A stretch of 21,551 nt of DNA from the NCBI GenBank assembly GCA_002448395.1, contig DJXS01000116.1, forward strand, positions 1-21,551, read 5' to 3'. The notes under the pieces are model-generated. The model ran no database searches. It had not been told where the DNA came from and saw only the letters and a list, made by a program, of their open reading frames with translations. Position numbers and translations under genes: made by a program. The number at the start of each line of letters is the position of its first letter. Position 1 is the stretch's first letter. Shown one piece after another: positions 15,222 through 21,551 of the stretch. This stretch comes from Lachnospiraceae bacterium UBA6998 (lineage in GTDB: Bacteria; Bacillota; Clostridia; Lachnospirales; Lachnospiraceae).

Positions 15222-16093
15222 CCCTTGGTACCTCCTCTCGATACGCCTGCCATGATCTTCTTGTGGAAGATCAGAAACAGTACGATCAGCGGCACGGAAA
15301 TGACCACGACCGCAGCCATCATGGCCGGGATGTTCTCTCGGCCGAAGCCGTTCTCACGGATCTCCTGGATACCGTTGGAGACCAGGAAATAGGCCTGGTC
15401 ATCCGTGATCAGACGGGGCCATACGTAGGAATTCCAGCACTCGATGACCTTCAGGATCGCGATGGTCACCATGGTGGGCTGGCAGATCGGGATCATGACC
15501 TTCCACAGGTACTTGAAATCCGAGGTTCCGTCAACCTTGGCCGCTTTGTAGAGCTCTTCCGGGATCTGCTCGAAGTTCTCTTTGAGCAGGTAAATATAGA
15601 ACACCGAGGTTACCGACGGCAGGATCAGACCGATATAGCTGTTGCGCATGCCTGCGTTCGTGATCGTGACGAAGTTGGTGATGATGACCAGCTCATTGGG
15701 GATCATCATCAGGGACAGGAACAGTGTGAACAGAATATCCTTGCCGGGGAACTTAAGCCTTGCAAATGCAAAGGCTGCCAGCACGGTGACCACCATCATA
15801 AGGACTGTGGTAGCCACGGTAAAAATCAGCGTGTTCAGGAAATACCTTGTCAGAGGTACCGCTGTAAAGGCGTCAATATAGTTCTGAATGGTCGGCGACA
15901 GCGTGTAAAGCTGAGGCACATACTCCGAGTTGTAGGCGCTGTAGCTCTTCACTGAAGTCAGGATCATCCAGTAGAAAGGAAACAGCACGATCACGGCCCA
16001 GAATGTAAGAAGCACGTAGGTGATGATCTTGCGGATCCTTTCGTTTCTCTGTGACTTTTTCTCGATCGCGGAGAAATCTGTATTTGTATTCAT
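15218..16093 (-). CDS. Carbohydrate ABC transporter permease, MalG type
   Basis: A 291-residue membrane protein with six hydrophobic helices, the first at about 23-46. The cytoplasmic EAA loop (about 179-203, EELYKAAKVDGTS ... IPICQP) contacts the ATPase. This is the second permease of a CUT1-type (sugar/glycerol-3-phosphate) importer. The N-terminus has a charged cytosolic stretch, as in MalG relatives. ATG 16093 follows AGGAGGG by six bases. It is 12 bases after the MalF-type gene, and its stop overlaps the start of the binding-protein gene. Confidence 0.92.
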   Translation of the reverse strand: MNTNTDFSAIEKKSQRNERIRKIITYVLLTFWAVIVLFPFYWMILTSVKSYSAYNSEYVPQLYTLSPTIQNYIDAFTAVPLTRYFLNTLIFTVATTVLMMVVTVLAAFAFARLKFPGKDILFTLFLSLMMIPNELVIITNFVTITNAGMRNSYIGLILPSVTSVFYIYLLKENFEQIPEELYKAAKVDGTSDFKYLWKVMIPICQPTMVTIAILKVIECWNSYVWPRLITDDQAYFLVSNGIQEIRENGFGRENIPAMMAAVVVISVPLIVLFLIFHKKIMAGVSRGGTKG

Positions 16094-16105
16094 TCTGATC
16101 CCTCC

Positions 16106-16999
16106 TTACGCGTAGTGAGTGTTCTTATCACTGATGAGCAGGTTGATGCAGGTTATGGTCAGCACGATCGCGAACAGGATCAGCGCCGCTGCCGCCGCGA
16201 AGGACGGATATCCGCCGCTGTCGCCGTAGAGCATGTCATAGACATATCCGACGATCGTGTTCATGCTCGCCGCGTTCAGATCTGTGCCGAAAATAGCGAC
16301 CACATCGCTGTAGGCCTTGAAAGCGCCGATAAAGCCGGTGATCACAAGATAGAAGATCATGGGCGAAATCATAGGCAGCGTGATCCTGGTAAAGATCCGC
16401 AGCTTCGATGTGCCGTCCACTCTCGCCGCCTTGTAGTAGTCGGGATTGACGCTCGCCAGCGCGCTGGTGAGGATCAATATTTTGAACGGAAGGACCACCC
16501 ACACTGTGTAGAAGCACATGACGAACATCTTGGCCCAGTAGGGACCGTCGATGAAATCCACCGCTGTCCCTCCGAGCGATGTGATCAGAAGATTGACAAA
16601 TCCGTCTGAATAAGGGGTCTTCTTGAACAGGATCATGAATACCAGGCCGACTGCCAGAGTGTTGGTAACATAGGGCAGAAAGAATACTGTCTGGTAGAAG
16701 TCCCGCAGTTTCGTGATCGAGTTGATTCCCACTGAGATCAGGAGTGCTATTCCTGTGGATAGAGGAACCGTGATAATGACCAGTATGAAAGTGTTCTTGA
16801 GTGCCTGCAGGAAATAAGTGTCCCGCAGCACATAGGCGAAGTTGTAATCGCCTATGCCGAAATATGTCTGGGAAGCGAAGTTGTATCCCTCTTCCACGGA
16901 GTAGATGATGACGTCAAACAGAGGATAGATCATGAAGACGCCGAGAAAGATCATCGCCGGGAGCAGATACAGCCAGGCTTTGGAATTATTCTTATCCAT
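16106..16999 (-). CDS. Carbohydrate ABC transporter permease, MalF type
   Basis: A 297-residue protein with six hydrophobic segments beginning at about residues 10-30. The EAA loop is at about 186-213 (PDYYKAARVDGTSKL ... LPMISP). This is the first permease of the CUT1 importer and pairs with the MalG-type protein downstream. ATG 16999 follows AAGGAGG by five bases. It begins 14 bases after the ATPase stop. Confidence 0.92.
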   Translation of the reverse strand: MDKNNSKAWLYLLPAMIFLGVFMIYPLFDVIIYSVEEGYNFASQTYFGIGDYNFAYVLRDTYFLQALKNTFILVIITVPLSTGIALLISVGINSITKLRDFYQTVFFLPYVTNTLAVGLVFMILFKKTPYSDGFVNLLITSLGGTAVDFIDGPYWAKMFVMCFYTVWVVLPFKILILTSALASVNPDYYKAARVDGTSKLRIFTRITLPMISPMIFYLVITGFIGAFKAYSDVVAIFGTDLNAASMNTIVGYVYDMLYGDSGGYPSFAAAAALILFAIVLTITCINLLISDKNTHYA

Positions 17000-17013
17000 G
17001 GCAGCCTCCTTAC

Positions 17014-18174
17014 TCAGCGAAGAGGGGTGAAGCGGCAGCGTACGCGGGCTCCGGTCTCATGATCAAACAGATAGATCCTGCTCGGCTTTATCCTGAAGTT
17101 CACGGTCTCCCCGCTCACCTCTGCGAGCTCCTCCGTGTTGACGATCGTGCGGATCGAACCGTTTGCCGCATGGGCGTTCGTTGCTACAATGCTGGTATCC
17201 CGGCCCATGACTTCTACAGCTGTAAGGCCGCATTGCAGCTCTCCGTCCTTCTCGGGATCAAACCCTTCCGGCCGGATGCCGATCGTGACAGGTCCGTCCT
17301 TCAAAGACACACCGGGCGCTGCGTCAGGCGCTCCCTCTTTCCAGCTGCTGTCCGGCACAGCCTTAATGATCGCGTCATCGCCGATATAGACAACTCCGCC
17401 CTTCACCTCGCCTTCAAAGACGTTGATCGGAGGCGTTCCGAGGAATTTGGCTACGAAGAGATTGATAGGATCTTCGTAGACGAGCTGAGGCTTAGCGATC
17501 TGCTGTACAACACCTGCCTCCATGACAACGATCAGGTCGGAGATACTCATAGCCTCCTCCTGGTCATGGGTAACGAATACAGTTGTTACCCCTGTCTCCC
17601 TCTGGATCCTTCTGATCTCCTCTCTCGTCTGCAGTCTCAGGCGGGCGTCAAGGTTGGAAAGGGGTTCATCGAGCAGAAGGACTCTCGGAACCTTGACCAG
17701 AGCTCTGGCGATGGCAACACGCTGCTGCTGTCCGCCGGAGAGCTCGCTGGGCTTTCTCTCCAGAAGCTGGTCGATCTGCACCATTCTCGCCGCTTCTTCA
17801 GCCCTGGCGCGCATGGCTTCCTTAGTCATCTTGTCCTTCCCCTTGAGATTCTCCATGGGGAACATGATATTCTGAAGGACTGTCAGATGCGGATAGAGAG
17901 CGTAACTCTGGAACACCATGCCCACACCCCTGTTCTCCGGAGGCAGATCCGTTACATCGTCATCACCGAAAAAGATCTTTCCGGAAGTAGGCTTCTCCAG
18001 ACCGCAGATCATGTTGAGCGTCGTGCTCTTACCGCAGCCGGAGGGTCCCAAAAGACCGATCAGCTGTCCGTCCGGAATCTCGAAGTTGAAATTGTTGACG
18101 GCGATCACATCTTCTTTGATCTTCTTGTTGCGGTTGGGATACCGCTTGGTCAGGTTTTGCAAAACGATTTTCAT
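17014..18174 (-). CDS. Sugar ABC transporter ATPase, MsmK/UgpC type
   Basis: A 386-residue ATP-binding subunit. Walker A GPSGCGKST (43-51), Q-loop Gln89, signature LSGGQ (145-149), Walker B VLLLDE (165-170) and H-loop His203 are all intact. About 140 C-terminal residues form the TOBE/regulatory part typical of MalK/MsmK/UgpC proteins (IGIRPEGF). It energises the two permeases that follow. Many Firmicutes share one MsmK for several importers, so a dedicated ATPase inside the operon is worth noting. The start region shows GGGGGG and AAGG near ATG 18174. It lies 16 bases after the FRG-domain gene, so it appears to be co-transcribed with genes not usually found beside transporters. Confidence 0.93.
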   Translation of the reverse strand: MKIVLQNLTKRYPNRNKKIKEDVIAVNNFNFEIPDGQLIGLLGPSGCGKSTTLNMICGLEKPTSGKIFFGDDDVTDLPPENRGVGMVFQSYALYPHLTVLQNIMFPMENLKGKDKMTKEAMRARAEEAARMVQIDQLLERKPSELSGGQQQRVAIARALVKVPRVLLLDEPLSNLDARLRLQTREEIRRIQRETGVTTVFVTHDQEEAMSISDLIVVMEAGVVQQIAKPQLVYEDPINLFVAKFLGTPPINVFEGEVKGGVVYIGDDAIIKAVPDSSWKEGAPDAAPGVSLKDGPVTIGIRPEGFDPEKDGELQCGLTAVEVMGRDTSIVATNAHAANGSIRTIVNTEELAEVSGETVNFRIKPSRIYLFDHETGARVRCRFTPLR

Positions 18175-18190
18175 TTACCTTGTTCCCCCC

Positions 18191-19021
18191 TTAAGTTTCT
18201 TTCATTTCAGTCAACAGTTCCTTGCGCACAAAATAGTGTCTGCCCAGCCACTCGGAAATACCGTCAAGTCCGGGATATACTACTCGTTCCGTAATGTTCT
18301 GATGATCCAGGAAATCCCTGATCTGCCAGCGCAGCTCCTTGGCGATGACATACCGGGCTGTGTTCTGTGTATTCTCATTGAGAAACCCTACAATATCGGT
18401 CATCTCGATGGGAACAACACTAAAGAATGAGTATTGACTGATGATCCGCCTGTCAATCGACGGCGGCTCTATCACGACCATCCTCTCATCCTTCATATCC
18501 AGATCGTACTCTTCAGGCGACCCGCAGGCTTCGCTGAACATATCTACTGAAAACACGGTCGAATGGTATTTATTCATGATCTTCCGGTATTTGTCCGGAA
18601 GCAGCTCATGCAATTCATGTACATCAATTCTCCACACGACTGAGTCGTGTTCCGTCATCCGGTCCAGATCCTGCTCCGCTGTGGAAAAGTGCAGCGCCAT
18701 CAGCGGTGAAAATGACCAGTCCAGAAGTCTTGTGGGAAGCCCGTGATGCTGCCCGAGGATCATCTGCTGCCAGACGTTTCCCTCTATTATCGGCTTCTCC
18801 ATGACTGCGTATTTGGTAAAATTCTGAAGCATCGGCATCTCAAGCTGCCTGCTGAGAGATTTACAGTTTCTCATAAGACTGGTGGAGAGCGTAAAACCCG
18901 AATCACACTCCCCCCTGTAAATACACAGATCTCTGTAGCGTTTCAGTTCAGGCCTGTAGGTCTTCTCCCCGATCAGCTCCATCAGCTGATCCATCGTCTC
19001 AATTCGAATATTCCTGATCAT
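18191..19021 (-). CDS. FRG-domain protein, function unknown
   Basis: A 276-residue soluble protein. The FRG domain is recognised by YRGE (35-38) and by QHHGLPTRLLDWSFSPLMAL (91-110), the most conserved block of the family; a polar C-terminal half with several acidic/His patches follows. FRG domains are widespread in bacteria and phages, and their activity is not firmly established. ATG 19021 follows AAGGA closely; the GTPase stop lies nine bases upstream and the ABC ATPase start 16 bases downstream. Such spacing means the three genes share one transcript. No toxin-antitoxin partner or nuclease is visible. Confidence 0.88.
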   Translation of the reverse strand: MIRNIRIETMDQLMELIGEKTYRPELKRYRDLCIYRGECDSGFTLSTSLMRNCKSLSRQLEMPMLQNFTKYAVMEKPIIEGNVWQQMILGQHHGLPTRLLDWSFSPLMALHFSTAEQDLDRMTEHDSVVWRIDVHELHELLPDKYRKIMNKYHSTVFSVDMFSEACGSPEEYDLDMKDERMVVIEPPSIDRRIISQYSFFSVVPIEMTDIVGFLNENTQNTARYVIAKELRWQIRDFLDHQNITERVVYPGLDGISEWLGRHYFVRKELLTEMKET

Positions 19022-19030
19022 TTTTCCTTC

Positions 19031-20281
19031 TCACTTTTTGGGAAATAATTCCGAAAGAAGATCCCCAAGTTTCTTAGGATCGATCACGCCGCCATGTTTG
19101 TCCGCGTAGTTCTTCACCGCCTTCATAATGCCCGGCATGTAATTACTAAACAGGGAGAACGCCTCTGCCTCCCAATCCACCGCTTTGTATTCGACATCTC
19201 CCTTATAGACCCGCTCAAACATAGTGATGCTGATCTCTCCTGCAGCAAATGTGACGATCCCGGCAGTGACCGCGTTGAGGACCGATCCCGCCGCGTTGAG
19301 TCCCGGAATGAGTTTGAGCTGGTTCAGGAGCGTTCTGCCCGCGATGGTGGTCATTCCCACTTTCAGCACACTGTTGACGATCGAATTGACCTGGGAATTC
19401 TCCCTGATCCCATAGGTCTTCGCGATCGCCCCCATCATGGCTGTCTGCAGAGGCACGAGCACAGCCGCGTCCGGCGTCGGGATCGGAATAGCGCCCACCG
19501 CGCAGGCCGCTGTCGTCGCGCCGGCCACAATGGACTGTGCCATGCCGCGCTTAATGCTCACATCGATGTCTTTGACTGCGCTGTTAGCTATCTGTATTCC
19601 TCTGGGTGCCAGCTCATTGGTCTTCTCCACCAGCTTGTCCAGATTCCTGGGGGCTACACTGAAGGTCTCATTGATGGGATAGAGCTTCGCCACAACGGGA
19701 ATGATCCCCTCGATAACCAGAGGGTTCTTCGTATGTTTACTGTTATATTTGTGGATGGCATCCCTGGCCATCTGCACATTCTCTTCCTCTTCGATCTCGG
19801 AATACGATTTGGTAAAGACCAGAATGATCGGAACTCCCTTCCAGTCATCTGAGACCGATTTGATGTAACTCAGGACCGATTGGTCGATCCTCTTTACTGT
19901 TCCGTCAATGCAGAACCAGATCATATGGATCAGTTTCTCCACATTCTTCTGCCTGACACCTTCCCTGCCGAATTTCGCGATGTCATTTCTGGTCTTGTGC
20001 TGATGGAAAAAATCGAACTCGTATCCGACGGTATCGATCATTCTGAAAGGAAGATCGTCGCTCTCATAGACGGCGATCGCATTCGTAACTGCTTCCCCGA
20101 TTCCCGTCTCGGCCCGCTCCTCCCCCAAAAGAGCATTGATGAGAGTGCTCTTGCCGCAGCCGGAAGTTCCCAGGAGCATTACATTGATCCTGCCGTCGTT
20201 CATGTCAATGATCTCTTCATACCCCGACTTTTCTCTGTTTTGCCCCAGACTTATCTCTTTCTTAGTTCCAAAAGGAAACAT
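19031..20281 (-). CDS. GTPase with DUF697-like hydrophobic C-terminal region
   Basis: A 416-residue P-loop GTPase of the MMR_HSR1/Era-like group. G1 is LLGTSGCGKSTLINALLG (P-loop 38-45), a G2 threonine lies near TGIGEAVT (59-66) and G3 is DTVG (83-86). At the G4 place it has TKSY (157-160), lacking the usual Asp for guanine choice, so nucleotide preference is open. From about 245 the protein changes to Ala/Gly-rich hydrophobic helices (SIVAGATTAACAVGAIPIP and onward), similar to DUF697, which in other proteins associates with membranes. It could act on a membrane as a switch. ATG 20281 has GAGGAG six bases upstream. The upstream hydrolase stop is 10 bases away and the FRG gene is 9 bases downstream. 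Confidence 0.85.
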   Translation of the reverse strand: MFPFGTKKEISLGQNREKSGYEEIIDMNDGRINVMLLGTSGCGKSTLINALLGEERAETGIGEAVTNAIAVYESDDLPFRMIDTVGYEFDFFHQHKTRNDIAKFGREGVRQKNVEKLIHMIWFCIDGTVKRIDQSVLSYIKSVSDDWKGVPIILVFTKSYSEIEEEENVQMARDAIHKYNSKHTKNPLVIEGIIPVVAKLYPINETFSVAPRNLDKLVEKTNELAPRGIQIANSAVKDIDVSIKRGMAQSIVAGATTAACAVGAIPIPTPDAAVLVPLQTAMMGAIAKTYGIRENSQVNSIVNSVLKVGMTTIAGRTLLNQLKLIPGLNAAGSVLNAVTAGIVTFAAGEISITMFERVYKGDVEYKAVDWEAEAFSLFSNYMPGIMKAVKNYADKHGGVIDPKKLGDLLSELFPKK

Positions 20282-20291
20282 AATTCTCTCC

Positions 20292-20945
20292 TCACGCCAG
20301 TTCCTTCAGCAAAATATCGGCGATCTTCGTACTGTGTACGATATAGCTGCCGTGTGTCTCCCCCTTCGGGATCATCAGTCTCGCATTCGGGATCGATTCC
20401 GCAATCAGCCTTGTCTCCGATTCCCTGATCAGATCCCTGCTGCCTGCCGTCACCAATGTCTTCACCCTGATCCGCGACAGCTCCGCCGGCGGAATGTCCG
20501 GCTCATTCTTCATAAGTTCGATCAGCGGATCATATTTTCCTAATGAACTCACCTTAAGAAACAGCCTGAACGGCAGCGTGGTGCCCTTAGTGGTTATGTT
20601 CGCTCCGCTCACCACCAGGTTTGTGATCCTGCTGCAGTCCATGGCCGCCAGAAGCGCTGCGATCCCTCCGTCCGAGAATCCGTAGAATGCTGCATCGTAT
20701 AGATCCAGTTCCGACATGAACGCGATCATATCCGCGGCCATGTCTTTGTAATGCAGTTCCTTGCAGGGACTGCTCTGTCCATGCCCCCGGGAATCAACGC
20801 AATAGCAGGTAAAGTGCTCTTTAAGAACCCCGACGGCCTCATCAAAGATCGTGTGATCCTCTCCGTTTCCGTGCAGCATGATCAGCGGTCTGCCATGCCC
20901 CGTTTTCGTATAATAAAGCTGAATGCCGTTTACACCTATAATCAT
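20292..20945 (-). CDS. Alpha/beta hydrolase, first gene of the GTPase-FRG-ABC operon
   Basis: A 217-residue soluble alpha/beta-fold hydrolase. Ser91 in YGFSDGG, Asp171 in AGSRDLI and His198 in GETHGSY form the triad; HGNGED (25-30) is the oxyanion loop, and DSRGHGQS (51-58) is the conserved strand-turn. Small esterases or C-C hydrolases of this type have varied substrates and none can be named. The ATG at 20945 has AGAGG eight bases upstream; the longer frame to 20981 would overlap the -10 box and is rejected. The gene leads the operon with a clear promoter and palindrome upstream. Confidence 0.87.
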   Translation of the reverse strand: MIIGVNGIQLYYTKTGHGRPLIMLHGNGEDHTIFDEAVGVLKEHFTCYCVDSRGHGQSSPCKELHYKDMAADMIAFMSELDLYDAAFYGFSDGGIAALLAAMDCSRITNLVVSGANITTKGTTLPFRLFLKVSSLGKYDPLIELMKNEPDIPPAELSRIRVKTLVTAGSRDLIRESETRLIAESIPNARLMIPKGETHGSYIVHSTKIADILLKELA

Positions 20946-20980
20946 TGTAATATCCTCTGTGCTGTCACCGCTACAAATCA

Positions 20981-21009
20981 ATTATAGCGCATTAATGCGG
21001 TGAATCAGT
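20981..21009 (-). promoter_or_regulatory. Promoter of the hydrolase-GTPase-FRG-ABC operon with palindromic operator candidate
   Basis: On the minus strand TATAAT (20986-20981) is perfect. The -35 position at 17 bases is weak (ACTGAT). In the spacer, CGCATTAATGCG (20988-20999) is a perfect 12-bp palindrome almost touching the -10, a place where a bound repressor would block RNA polymerase. Confidence 0.55.
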
Positions 21010-21020
21010 CTAAATTTTGC

Positions 21021-21073
21021 AAAAAAAGGGAGCATATCAGTGGGGCTGCAATCCCCTGATACGCTCCCTTTTA
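21021..21073. terminator. Bidirectional-looking terminator downstream of pgi
   Basis: A long hairpin has AAAAGGGAGC-A-TATCAG-T-GGGG (21024-21045) facing CCCC-TGATA-C-GCTCCCTTTT (21053-21072), with one mismatch and one bulge. Minus-strand T-run of seven; the plus strand also has TTTT. It ends the pgi transcript and separates it from the operon. Confidence 0.85.
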
Positions 21074-21131
21074 TTATTTACTTATTGATTATCCCGCGCA
21101 GGTTCATTCCCTGTGCGCCAGACCTGTCGGA

Positions 21132-21551
21132 TCAGATCTCAAACATATCCGCGTACGCCTTCAGAGCGCCGTCGGTGTCGTGAGCCAGAACGCGCTTAGC
21201 AAGGAGTTTGCCGAGCTGTACGCCTTCCTGGTCGAAGCTGTTGACGTTCCATACAAAGCCCTGGAACATAACCTTGTTCTCGAAGTGAGCAAGGAGTGCG
21301 CCGAGAGACTTGGGATTGAGATCCTTGCCTGCGATGATGCTGGAAGGACGGCCGCCTGCGAACGCCTTGTTGGGGTTCTCGTCAGCTTTGCCGCATGCAA
21401 ACGCCATGATCTGTGCCGCGACGTTCGCGCAGAGCTTCTTCTGGCTGGTGCTGCCCTGAATGACAACATCCATGCCGATCTGGCTGTCATTGAATCCTAT
21501 AAACTGCATGGGAACAATGTTGGTTCCCTGATGGAGCAGCTGATAGAAGGA
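21132..21551 (-). CDS. pgi: Glucose-6-phosphate isomerase, C-terminal part (runs off right edge)
   Basis: The last 139 residues are visible; the start is outside the window. The frame stays open through the window end (SFYQLLHQGT, then IVPMQFIGFND). Family blocks are QLLHQGT, holding the catalytic histidine; GGRPSSIIAGKDLNPKSLG; and WNVNSFDQEGVQLGKLLAKR, whose lysine corresponds to the catalytic C-terminal Lys. It interconverts glucose-6-phosphate and fructose-6-phosphate in glycolysis. A small oddity is Glu in FDQEGV, where many relatives have Trp. A strong terminator follows the stop. Confidence 0.93.
   Translation of the reverse strand, partial: SFYQLLHQGTNIVPMQFIGFNDSQIGMDVVIQGSTSQKKLCANVAAQIMAFACGKADENPNKAFAGGRPSSIIAGKDLNPKSLGALLAHFENKVMFQGFVWNVNSFDQEGVQLGKLLAKRVLAHDTDGALKAYADMFEI

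Noticed and set aside
17059..18294. Long open frame (411 codons) on the plus strand
   Set aside because: Antisense to the intact ABC ATPase gene; its translation has no recognisable domain.
18191..20281. GTPase-FRG pair as a proven anti-phage system
   Set aside because: No nuclease, toxin, mobile element or defence neighbour is visible, and the genes sit in a transporter operon; only speculation is possible.
1..21551. tRNA, rRNA, insertion sequences, prophage or riboswitch of a known class
   Set aside because: Reading both strands gave no cloverleaf, transposase, integrase, att-like duplication or recognisable riboswitch core.

Overview
The window looks like chromosomal DNA from a Gram-positive, anaerobic, gut- or rumen-type member of the Clostridia, probably Lachnospiraceae. 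This is inferred from the strong AGGAGG-type ribosome binding sites, the lipoprotein signals, a Butyrivibrio Est1E-like esterase, the MsmK/MalF/MalG-type sugar ABC transporter and a Cthe_2159-type surface protein. No 16S or species-level marker is present. GC content is moderate (about half) and looks even. I saw no insertion sequence, integrase, phage gene, tRNA, rRNA or CRISPR array. Nearly all genes are on the minus strand; only two esterase genes are on the plus strand.

Left part (1-7850). A TAXI-family binding lipoprotein is transcribed directly into a GltS-type glutamate/Na+ symporter that runs off the left edge. Next come an NhaC-type Na+/H+ antiporter overlapping an HD phosphohydrolase; a plus-strand cytosolic Est1E-like feruloyl-esterase homologue; a minus-strand XRE-type HTH protein with low-complexity tails; a plus-strand secreted lipoprotein esterase; and a minus-strand nitroreductase-methyltransferase pair.

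Middle part (7930-13530). A polyphosphate/envelope cluster holds a VTC-domain polyphosphate polymerase, a DUF4956 membrane protein and a membrane-anchored Cthe_2159-type beta-helix protein. Just upstream, as its own unit, lies a Ttd14-like AAA_28 NTPase fused to a CYTH (triphosphate tunnel) domain. The VTC and CYTH domains share the tunnel fold, so two tunnel-fold proteins sit side by side. A lipoprotein with a probable duplicated OB-like domain follows upstream.

Right part (13623-20981). Seven genes read as one operon, with gaps of 9-16 nt or an ATGA overlap: alpha/beta hydrolase, GTPase with a DUF697-like hydrophobic tail, FRG-domain protein, MsmK-type ABC ATPase, two sugar permeases, and a solute-binding protein anchored by a lipid at one end and a transmembrane helix at the other. 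A 12-bp perfect palindrome sits beside the -10 box of this operon. The right edge carries the C-terminal part of glucose-6-phosphate isomerase.

The most unusual items are the TAXI-GltS pairing, the GTPase-FRG pair built into the front of a sugar ABC operon, and the VTC/DUF4956/Cthe_2159 cluster next to a Ttd14-like AAA-CYTH protein. Each is an inference from gene order plus family knowledge; none has been tested here.
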